Assembly (NCBI GenBank): GCA_003448685.1
Contig: DLXW01000017.1
Coordinates: 14,996-22,306, forward strand
DNA: 7,311 nt
Origin: Cyanothece sp. UBA12306
GTDB taxonomy: Bacteria; Cyanobacteriota; Cyanobacteriia; Cyanobacteriales; Microcystaceae
Direction of reading: 5' to 3'
The position numbers and the translations under genes were made by a program. Positions 1 through 5,817 of the stretch are shown piece by piece. The notes under the pieces are model-generated. The model saw nothing but the letters and a program-made list of their open reading frames with translations. It was not told the origin of the DNA and made no database searches. Positions within the stretch are counted from its first letter, which is position 1; each line of letters starts with the position of its first letter.

Positions 1-1016
1 TCACTACAGTCTGCATGATAGAAAAATTGGGCATCCGCTAGACGCGCGCGAATCACTCTTTGATTCCCTGCGGCAATAATATCAGATTTAGCGGAATCCC
101 CATTAGAAATAGTAATAAAATTGGGTAACAAAGAACCTTTTTGCTCTTTGACGGCAAAATAACGTTGATGGGTCACCATTACCGTTGTAATTACTTCCGT
201 CGGCAATTCTAAAAATTCTTCATCAAACTTGCCAGGGACTGCCGTAGGAAATTCGACTAAATTCGTGACTTCTTTGATTAATTCCTCAGAAATATCGGCT
301 ATTCCTCCCAATTCTTGGGCAACTTGTTTAACACCTGTTTCTATGGTCTGGCGACGTTGCAGGGGATCAACCTCTACAGAGACTGATTTTAGAGTTTCTC
401 TGTACTCAGAAGCTTGAGGAATATTAATTGTACCCCCATGGAGAATACGATGGCCAGAAGAAAGGCGATCGCTGATAATGGTGGTACTGCCATTAACCAA
501 TTCTAAGGGCAAAATTTCGGCATCACAGAGGGTTACTAACCAACGAATGGGACGAGGAAACCTCAAGTCTCCATCTCCCCACCGCATAAAGCGTCTTCCT
601 TCTAGTCCATTAATCCAGCTAGGAATTAATTCTTGTAAAATAGCCTTAGTTGGTCTTCCAGTGATTTTTTTCTGAATAAAGACGAAGTCACCCTTTTCCG
701 TGGGGCGAATCTCCAAATTATCTAGTTCTACCTGTTGTTTACGAGCAAATCCTTCCGCTGCTTTAGTAGGTTTTCCGTCTTTAAAAGCCGCAGTTGCCGG
801 AGGTCCTTTGATTACTTCTGTGCGATCGCTTTGTTGATCTTGGAGTCCCGCAATTAATACTGCTAAACGACGGGGAGTTCCATAAACCTTAATGGAGTCT
901 GGGGTTAAAAACTGTTCTTGAAGACTTGCGGGGATCTGTTTTTGCCATTGGGCGATCGCCTCATCAATAAAGTCTGCGGGTAATTCTTCTGTACCAACTT
1001 CTAATAAAAAGAACAT
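1..1016 (-). CDS. glyS: Glycyl-tRNA synthetase beta subunit, N-terminal half (partial)
   Basis: Beta subunit of the bacterial alpha2-beta2 glycyl-tRNA synthetase, which charges tRNA-Gly in the cytoplasm; the beta chain mainly binds tRNA. Translating the minus strand from the ATG at 1016-1014 gives 338 uninterrupted codons up to the left window edge. Family hallmarks seen: [11 protein letters not shown] at residues 3-13, [10 protein letters not shown] at 46-55, then in order [51 protein letters not shown], and [14 protein letters not shown] near the edge. The whole family is around 700 residues, so roughly the first half is present and the rest lies left of position 1. No Shine-Dalgarno precedes the start, which is common in cyanobacteria, but the conserved N-terminus begins right at this Met. 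Three HIP1 octamers lie inside. The gene is transcribed away from the bisphosphate nucleotidase gene. Identification is very secure; truncation is only due to the window. Confidence 0.98.
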   Translation of the reverse strand, partial: MFFLLEVGTEELPADFIDEAIAQWQKQIPASLQEQFLTPDSIKVYGTPRRLAVLIAGLQDQQSDRTEVIKGPPATAAFKDGKPTKAAEGFARKQQVELDNLEIRPTEKGDFVFIQKKITGRPTKAILQELIPSWINGLEGRRFMRWGDGDLRFPRPIRWLVTLCDAEILPLELVNGSTTIISDRLSSGHRILHGGTINIPQASEYRETLKSVSVEVDPLQRRQTIETGVKQVAQELGGIADISEELIKEVTNLVEFPTAVPGKFDEEFLELPTEVITTVMVTHQRYFAVKEQKGSLLPNFITISNGDSAKSDIIAAGNQRVIRARLADAQFFYHADCS

Positions 1017-1032
1017 TTTGACTGATCAAGAG

Positions 1033-1060
1033 ATTATATGAAAATTTTAAGGTTTATCCA
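1033..1060 (-). promoter_or_regulatory. Candidate glyS promoter
   Basis: On the minus strand there is a perfect TATAAT (-10) at 1038-1033. A weak -35 candidate, TGGATA (4 of 6 matches to TTGACA), lies at 1060-1055 with a 16-nt spacer. Initiation about 7 nt downstream would leave a leader of only about 10 nt before the glyS ATG. The -10 is convincing by eye; the -35 and the short leader make the call tentative. Confidence 0.4.
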
Positions 1061-1066
1061 TCCTCA

Positions 1067-1080
1067 TCTATGATGATAGA
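1067..1080. repeat. Small inverted repeat in the divergent intergenic region
   Basis: TCTAT-GATG-ATAGA is a perfect 5-bp inverted repeat with a 4-nt centre, sitting between the two outward-facing TATAAT boxes. It could be a small operator half-site pair, but an arrangement this short arises easily by chance in AT-rich DNA. No regulator is suggested by the sequence. Confidence 0.25.
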
Positions 1081-1117
1081 GCAATTTCCTGGATTATAAG
1101 CACAACATTTAGGGTAT

Positions 1118-1144
1118 TAGCATTTTTTTCAACAATAGTATAAT
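1118..1144 (+). promoter_or_regulatory. Candidate promoter of the bisphosphate nucleotidase gene
   Basis: A perfect TATAAT lies at 1139-1144, about 75 bp before the ATG at 1219. The best upstream partner is TTAGCA at 1118-1123 (4 of 6), with a short 15-nt spacer. The -10 is strong and the -35 weak. The leader that follows contains a small iterated tract (TTTTAGC TTTAGC TTTTAGG, about 1161-1180) and no Shine-Dalgarno. Confidence 0.45.
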
Positions 1145-1218
1145 TAACTTCTATCATTTATTTTAGCTTTAGCTTTTAGGCTCGATTTGTTATTACAGAC
1201 AATTTTGTAATTGCTGCT

Positions 1219-2202
1219 ATGATTCAATCTCAAGAAACCAAAATAGCGATCGCTGCTGTCACTGCCGCGACCCAACTTTGTCAACAAGTACGCCAGAGTC
1301 AAGCTTATCAAAGTCTCAGCAAAGCTGATACCAGTCCGGTTACCATAGCTGATTTTGGTTCACAAGCCATTATTTGTCAAGCTTTAGCTGAAGCTTTCCC
1401 CCATGATCCCGTTATTGCCGAAGAAGACGCTTCTCTCCTCTCCCAACCAAAATTATCTGGTGTTTTAAACCAAGTTACCCATCAAGTACAGCAATTGCTG
1501 CCCCAAGTAACTCCAGAGGATGTGATTAACTTGATTAATTGGGGAAATGGTCAAATCGCGCCCCGATATTGGACTTTAGACCCCATTGATGGCACAAAAG
1601 GGTTTATTCGTGGTGATCAATACGCGATCGCTTTAGCCTTAGTGGAACAGGGTATAGTTAAACTAGGGGTTATAGCTTGTCCGGTATTACCGACCATTTC
1701 TGGGGAACACACTGGTGTAATATTTGTCGGGGTTCGGGGAGAAGGTGCCAGAGAAATAAGCTTGTCTGAGGGTAAATCTCGACCAATACGGGTAAATTCT
1801 GGGAATAATACCCGACAATTACGCCGGATTGAAAGTGTAGAATCATCCCATAGCGATCGCTCGGTTCAAGATACCCTAGATCAAGTGTTAAATTGGAGTA
1901 AATCCCCCAAACAAATGGATTCTCAGGGGAAATATGGCGCAGTAGCTAGGGGAGAAGCCGATCTTTATTTACGAATTCCCTTAGCCGAGTTTAGCACTAA
2001 AAAAGAGAATATTTGGGATCATGCACCAGGAGTTATTATTGTGGAAGAAGCAGGGGGAAAAGTAAGCGATCTTGAGGGTAAACCACTTAACTTTTCCCTA
2101 GGTTCCAAATTAATTGAAAATCGAGGAATTTTAGTCAGTAATACTGTGATTCATCAGCAAGTATTGGAAATAATTGTACAAATTGAAAATGGTTATCAAT
2201 AG
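1219..2202 (+). CDS. 3'(2'),5'-bisphosphate nucleotidase (PAP phosphatase), HAL2/SAL1/CysQ family
   Basis: Predicted cytoplasmic Mg2+-dependent phosphatase that converts 3'-phosphoadenosine 5'-phosphate (PAP) to AMP and may also act on PAPS. It prevents build-up of PAP released by PAPS reductase and sulfotransferases; HAL2 enzymes are known to be inhibited by Li+ and Na+. At 327 residues it matches the longer eukaryote-like HAL2/SAL1 branch better than the ~250-residue E. coli CysQ. Seen in order: KADTSPVTIADFGSQA (35-50), metal-ligand acidic residues in AEED (67-70), a helical insertion (about 71-117) typical of the HAL2 branch, WTLDPIDGTKGFIRG (118-132) containing the lithium-sensitive-phosphatase signature DPIDGT, VESSHSD (207-213), KYGAVARGEADLYLR (238-252) and the second metal motif WDHA (266-269) followed by VEEAGGKVSD. 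All expected catalytic residues are present, so it should be active. The ATG has no clear Shine-Dalgarno but gives a full-length N-terminus. It is divergent from glyS and 86 bp upstream of the CHAD gene. Confidence 0.95.
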   Translation: MIQSQETKIAIAAVTAATQLCQQVRQSQAYQSLSKADTSPVTIADFGSQAIICQALAEAFPHDPVIAEEDASLLSQPKLSGVLNQVTHQVQQLLPQVTPEDVINLINWGNGQIAPRYWTLDPIDGTKGFIRGDQYAIALALVEQGIVKLGVIACPVLPTISGEHTGVIFVGVRGEGAREISLSEGKSRPIRVNSGNNTRQLRRIESVESSHSDRSVQDTLDQVLNWSKSPKQMDSQGKYGAVARGEADLYLRIPLAEFSTKKENIWDHAPGVIIVEEAGGKVSDLEGKPLNFSLGSKLIENRGILVSNTVIHQQVLEIIVQIENGYQ

Positions 2203-2259
2203 ATTAAGTTAAGTTAATTGACCGGTAATCATGGTTAGTTTTATTTTTAGAATGGAAGT

Positions 2260-2271
2260 AAAGTTAACTTT
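2260..2271. promoter_or_regulatory. 12-bp perfect palindrome ahead of the CHAD gene
   Basis: AAAGTTAACTTT is a perfect palindrome ending 17 nt before the CHAD-protein ATG and followed by more T residues. Elsewhere in the same 86-bp gap are TTGACC (2218-2223) and TAGAAT (2248-2253), which resemble -35 and -10 boxes but are 24 nt apart, too far for a standard promoter. The palindrome may be an operator, or a weak hairpin (4-bp stem, TTAA loop) with a T-tract. Function is unknown. Confidence 0.3.
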
Positions 2272-2288
2272 TTTAGCAGAGTAAAAAG

Positions 2289-3395
2289 ATGAAATATACT
2301 TTAGGATATGAACCAAAAACTTTTGGAGACTGGGCTTATTTAGCGATCGCTCAACATTTTAATAAAATTCTTAAACATCAAGCAGGAGTTATTGAAGATA
2401 AAGATCCTGAACAATTGCATCAAATGCGGGTAGGAATGCGTAGATTAAGGAGTACACTGGTTGGTTTTGGTACTGCCCTTGATTTGTCGACCTTAGCAAC
2501 CGAGAAAGAAGTGGGTAACATTGCTAAAATACTAGGTAAGTTACGAGATATTGATGTTTTAGAAGATACTTTAAAAAATTTCTATCAGCCAAGTTTACCC
2601 CATCAAGAACAGAAATATTTAGATCAAGTAGTAGATGCTTTAGCTAAAAAGAGAAAAAAAGCCTATAAAACTGTTAACAAGATCATTAATCATCAAAAAT
2701 ATATCAAATTTAAAAAATCTTTTGATCATTGGTTAGATAATCCAACTTATCAGGATATTGCTGGAATATCTATCCATAAAGTTTTACCAGATCTTCTGTT
2801 GCCTCAAATCAGTAAATTAATCCTTCATCCTGGTTGGTTAGTAGGTATTAATTTTATGCAGGGTGAGACTCAATTACCTCAAGGTTTATCCAAAGAAGAA
2901 ATCACCAACCTGTTAAATAATCAAGGATTAATTCTCCATGATTTACGCAAAGAAGCCAAAAGATCCCGTTATAACATGGAACTTTTCACTCAATTTTATG
3001 GAGAAACTTATCAGCAATATGTCAAAAACACTAAACAATTACAAACCGTTCTTGGTGATTTGCAAGATAGCTTTATTTTGCGAGAATTTTTAGATAAATT
3101 TTTTCAAAATAATATTGAGCATAAAATGCCTACTTTGTTCGATAAATTAAAAAGTAAACGTCAGGAAAGATGGCAAGAATGGATGGTTTTGCAAGCTAAG
3201 TTTTTGGATAGTAAAGTTCGTAAAGATTTTCATCTTACTATATTACAACCTTCCTTAGTCAAATCAGAAATTAACAATGGTAATCATGATGTTGAAAAAA
3301 TTAACAGTAATGACTCAAACTCAATAGAAGCTAATAATGCGCTCAATAATGAGTCTTCAAGTCAGAATGAAGAATATATAGCAATCTCCGAATGA
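2289..3395 (+). CDS. CHAD-domain protein (probable polyphosphate-binding protein)
   Basis: CHAD (conserved histidine alpha-helical domain) proteins are helical bundles with a basic, histidine-containing groove; family members have been shown to bind inorganic polyphosphate. The CHAD domain fills about residues 10-318 of 368. Two pseudo-symmetric signature helices are visible: LHQMRVGMRRLRSTL (43-57) and LHDLRKEAKRSRYNME (216-231). Each is followed by an expected acidic motif, LGKLRDIDVLED (82-93) and LQTVLGDLQD (251-260). Basic patches such as KKRKKAYK (120-127) fit an anionic ligand. No CYTH/triphosphatase domain is fused to it and no ExExK motif is seen. The last ~45 residues (about 324-368) are a low-complexity, Asn/Ser/Glu-rich, probably disordered tail. 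There is no signal peptide or membrane segment, so it is predicted cytosolic. The start ATG has only a weak purine-rich AGAG upstream. No polyphosphate kinase or exopolyphosphatase gene lies in the window. The fold assignment is secure; the precise role is inferred. Confidence 0.92.
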   Translation: MKYTLGYEPKTFGDWAYLAIAQHFNKILKHQAGVIEDKDPEQLHQMRVGMRRLRSTLVGFGTALDLSTLATEKEVGNIAKILGKLRDIDVLEDTLKNFYQPSLPHQEQKYLDQVVDALAKKRKKAYKTVNKIINHQKYIKFKKSFDHWLDNPTYQDIAGISIHKVLPDLLLPQISKLILHPGWLVGINFMQGETQLPQGLSKEEITNLLNNQGLILHDLRKEAKRSRYNMELFTQFYGETYQQYVKNTKQLQTVLGDLQDSFILREFLDKFFQNNIEHKMPTLFDKLKSKRQERWQEWMVLQAKFLDSKVRKDFHLTILQPSLVKSEINNGNHDVEKINSNDSNSIEANNALNNESSSQNEEYIAISE

Positions 3396-3424
3396 GATGA
3401 GAGATTCCCTATCCCCAGGCACAA

Positions 3425-3451
3425 TATAATATAATAGAACTAATATATAAT
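3425..3451 (+). promoter_or_regulatory. Cluster of three TATAAT boxes before the co-polymerase gene
   Basis: TATAAT occurs perfectly at 3425-3430, 3430-3435 (sharing a base with the first) and 3446-3451, within the 81-bp gap ahead of the GTG start at 3477. None has a convincing TTGACA-like -35 at 16-18 nt. At least one may serve as a -10 element, but the tract is so AT-rich that chance matches are expected. No rho-independent terminator for the CHAD gene is visible in this gap. Confidence 0.35.
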
Positions 3452-3476
3452 TTTTTACAATTACTTAGGTTAGCCA

Positions 3477-5780
3477 GTGAATCTCCCACCATCAAACCTC
3501 CCAGAGGAAGAAATAGAAGAATTTGAGTCTGCATCCGAGTCTCCCCAAAAAGGTTTTAATCCCCGCCCCTATCTAAGAACTTTTCTGAGGAAATCATGGT
3601 TAATTGCTGGGATAACTGCTTTAACCAGCTTTGCTGGATGGATAATTGCTGCCGATGATCCTTACACCTATACAGGGAATTTTTACCTATTGGTTGAACC
3701 AATCTCTTCAAGTGCCAAACTAACCAATCCTACAACCCTTACCAGAACAGGAGGTGTTCCTAATGAAGGTTTATTTGAGTTAGATTATCCCACAAATTTA
3801 GTATTTTTAACCAGTCCAGGGATGACTTTACAGATTGCGCAAGATGTGCACAACAAAGAACGAAATCGTCAAGTTCCCGCCATTTGGAAAGATTTACGAG
3901 ATAATCTCAAAGTAACGCGAGCAAGTATAGGACAAGGTAGAAGAGGAACAGCAACTAAAATTTTTGAAGTTTCCTATACAGGGAAAAAACCAGGAGAAGT
4001 ACAGACAATTTTATCTACTGCTGCCGACACATTTGTTAGATATAGTGCAGAAGATAGAGAAACTAATATTAAAGCAGGAGTTAAGTTTATCGATCAACAA
4101 CTACCTGATTTACAAGAAAGACTCGAAAAACTTAAAGTAAGACAAAAACAGATGAGGCAAAAATATGAATTAATCGATCCTGTTCCTAAAAATAACGAAA
4201 TATTAAATCAAATTAGTGCAACTAAACAACAGATTTTTGAGTTAGAAACTCAACTGAAAACTTCAAAGGAAATATTAAATAATTTACAAGACCAACTCAA
4301 ACTCAACCCAAAAGAAGCTTGGGTAGCATTAACATTAGCCCAAGATCCAGCTAGGATTCAACTAATGAATCAAGTTCAAAGCATTGAGCAAGAAATCGCA
4401 ACAACATCGATTACTTATACGAAAAACAGCCCCCAAGTTGAGTATTTAGAAGAACAGAAGCGCAGTGTTTCTGACTTACTTAACCAAAAAACTCAGGAGA
4501 TTCTTGCTCAAAAATCTTTGTCAATTTCTCTTAATTCTCCTGCTTTACAATTCCAAGATGCAACTCGCATAACAATGCTTCAGCAACTGGTTGATACAAA
4601 CAATCAAATAGAAATAATAGAAAATCAGCTTAAACCCCTAGTAAAGCTACAACAGGATTTGCAAAAACAGGCTAACAATTTTCCTAAGTTAATTAATGAA
4701 TATGGTGATTTAGAGCGTCAAATTGCCTTAACAGAAGAATTACTCAATAAATTTTTGCTCCAAAGAGAAACCCTCAAAGTAGAAGCTTCCCAAGAGCTTC
4801 CTTGGCAACTAATCTCTAAACCCCAAATTCCCTTAGATGGGGAAGGTAAACCGATTGGATCACCACCAGATCGTAAAAAGAAAATTTTAGCAGGAGTTTT
4901 TGGGGGACTTTTTTTTGGGATGGGAGCGTCGATTCTCTGGGAAAAACGACGCAATGTCTTTTTTGTTTCCGAGGATATTCCTGACATATTGTCTATTCCT
5001 TTAATAGTTAACATTCCTAAAGATGATCGCTCCCAAATACTCGAGTCGATTGCTCTAGAATCAGAATTACCAGAAAAATCTCCAGAGTCAGAAGCTATAA
5101 CAGTCAATTCAGAACCTGAACCAGAAAAACCAAGATTAGACCCTGATAATAAAGCTCTCAACTATGAGATGTTTCAAGATTCATATCCCTCTGATTTTAT
5201 TCTAGCTTTTGATGAACTTTACGCACAATTTTATCTACTTCACTCGGCAAATGTGCGTTCGGTCTTAATCTCCTCGGTCGAGGCCAAGGATGGTCAATCG
5301 ACGGTAGCAATGAATTTTGCCATTAGTGCTGCAACAATAGGAAAAAAAGTGCTGTTGGTAGATGTTAATTGGAATCAACCTCAACTTCATGAGTGGTTAG
5401 ATGTTCCTAATGATCAGGGTTTATGTCAAGTTATTAATTATGATGTTTGCCCTAACGATATTATTCAGTCTGTACCAAATGTTGAAAATTTATTTATCTT
5501 AACTGCTGGAAATTCTAGCCCTAATCCTCCTAAAAGGTTATGGTCTACTAGGATGCAAGATCTACTAGAAGAATTACCAAAAAGTTATGATTTGGTTGTT
5601 TATGATGTACCTCACTTTTTTGACAATCCAGACATCAAATTTATAGGCTTAAATGTAGATGGAATCTTAATGGTTGTAACTGTACAAAAAACACCCCAAT
5701 CTCTTGCTAAAAAAGCAGTTAAATCGATGAAGGAGTTGAATCTACCATTGATAGGATTAGTAGCTAATAATCTTATTTAA
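3477..5780 (+). CDS. Wzc-like polysaccharide co-polymerase fused to a degenerate BY-kinase domain
   Basis: Inner-membrane protein of the Wzz/Wzc (PCP-2) class, which controls polymerisation and export of exopolysaccharide. Architecture of the 767 residues: acidic cytoplasmic N-terminus (1-39), membrane segment 40-59, periplasmic Wzz domain with a long Gln/Lys/Glu-rich coiled-coil region (about 195-445), a proline-containing segment (IPLDGEGKPIGSPP, about 451-464), second membrane segment 470-488 followed by WEKRR, an acidic linker (about 500-565), then a P-loop ATPase domain (about 570-767) homologous to bacterial tyrosine kinases. Key kinase residues are altered: the Walker A segment reads EAKDGQST (602-609) with Gln607 in place of the Lys; Walker A' reads LLVDVNW with Asp629 kept and Asn631 for the second Asp; Walker B keeps Asp710 (VVYDVP). 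The EX2RX2R motif before the P-loop is gone, and the last tyrosine is Tyr709, so no C-terminal Tyr cluster exists. It is probably a pseudokinase. The GTG start is forced: an in-frame TAG lies 6 bp upstream and the next Met would remove the first membrane segment. No Shine-Dalgarno is evident. Confidence 0.88.
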   Translation: MNLPPSNLPEEEIEEFESASESPQKGFNPRPYLRTFLRKSWLIAGITALTSFAGWIIAADDPYTYTGNFYLLVEPISSSAKLTNPTTLTRTGGVPNEGLFELDYPTNLVFLTSPGMTLQIAQDVHNKERNRQVPAIWKDLRDNLKVTRASIGQGRRGTATKIFEVSYTGKKPGEVQTILSTAADTFVRYSAEDRETNIKAGVKFIDQQLPDLQERLEKLKVRQKQMRQKYELIDPVPKNNEILNQISATKQQIFELETQLKTSKEILNNLQDQLKLNPKEAWVALTLAQDPARIQLMNQVQSIEQEIATTSITYTKNSPQVEYLEEQKRSVSDLLNQKTQEILAQKSLSISLNSPALQFQDATRITMLQQLVDTNNQIEIIENQLKPLVKLQQDLQKQANNFPKLINEYGDLERQIALTEELLNKFLLQRETLKVEASQELPWQLISKPQIPLDGEGKPIGSPPDRKKKILAGVFGGLFFGMGASILWEKRRNVFFVSEDIPDILSIPLIVNIPKDDRSQILESIALESELPEKSPESEAITVNSEPEPEKPRLDPDNKALNYEMFQDSYPSDFILAFDELYAQFYLLHSANVRSVLISSVEAKDGQSTVAMNFAISAATIGKKVLLVDVNWNQPQLHEWLDVPNDQGLCQVINYDVCPNDIIQSVPNVENLFILTAGNSSPNPPKRLWSTRMQDLLEELPKSYDLVVYDVPHFFDNPDIKFIGLNVDGILMVVTVQKTPQSLAKKAVKSMKELNLPLIGLVANNLI

Positions 5781-5793
5781 TCAAGAAGATGAT

Positions 5794-5817
5794 TAGGTGA
5801 CAGCCTATTTATATTTT
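5794..5817. terminator. Weak terminator candidate between convergent genes
   Basis: TAGGT-GACA-GCCTA (5794-5807) forms a 5-bp stem including one T-G wobble with a 4-nt loop, followed on the plus strand by TTTATATTTT. It sits in the 37-bp gap between the convergent co-polymerase and CoaBC-like genes, where a terminator is expected. The stem is short and the T-run interrupted, so this is tentative; no U-tract follows it on the minus strand. Confidence 0.3.

Larger units (their letters stand above)
465..2350. repeat. Seven HIP1 octamers (GCGATCGC)
   Basis: Perfect palindromic GCGATCGC copies occur at 465-472, 822-829, 952-959, 1246-1253, 1624-1631, 1853-1860 and 2343-2350. All are inside coding sequence: three in glyS, three in the nucleotidase gene and one in the CHAD gene. 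HIP1 is over-represented in many cyanobacterial genomes, and these copies are the main basis for the taxonomic inference. No perfect copy occurs from 2351 to the end of the window. Confidence 0.9.

Noticed and set aside
229..675. Two short plus-strand open frames (229-417 and 478-675)
   Set aside because: They lie antisense within the glyS coding region, whose translation matches the family throughout; their peptides show no recognisable domain.
2225..2264. NtcA-like site GTA-N8-TAG followed 20 nt later by TAAAGT
   Set aside because: The consensus is GTA-N8-TAC and one base is wrong; in an AT-rich gap this partial match is weak, and nothing else suggests nitrogen control.
4718..5161. Minus-strand open frame of 147 codons
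   Set aside because: It is antisense to the Wzc-like gene, spanning the second membrane segment and the acidic linker, and has a Ser-rich composition typical of a shadow frame.
3477..5780. Recent decay of the Wzc-like gene as a pseudogene
   Set aside because: The frame is intact over 767 codons with both membrane segments and Walker B preserved; the substitutions look like selective loss of kinase chemistry rather than random decay.
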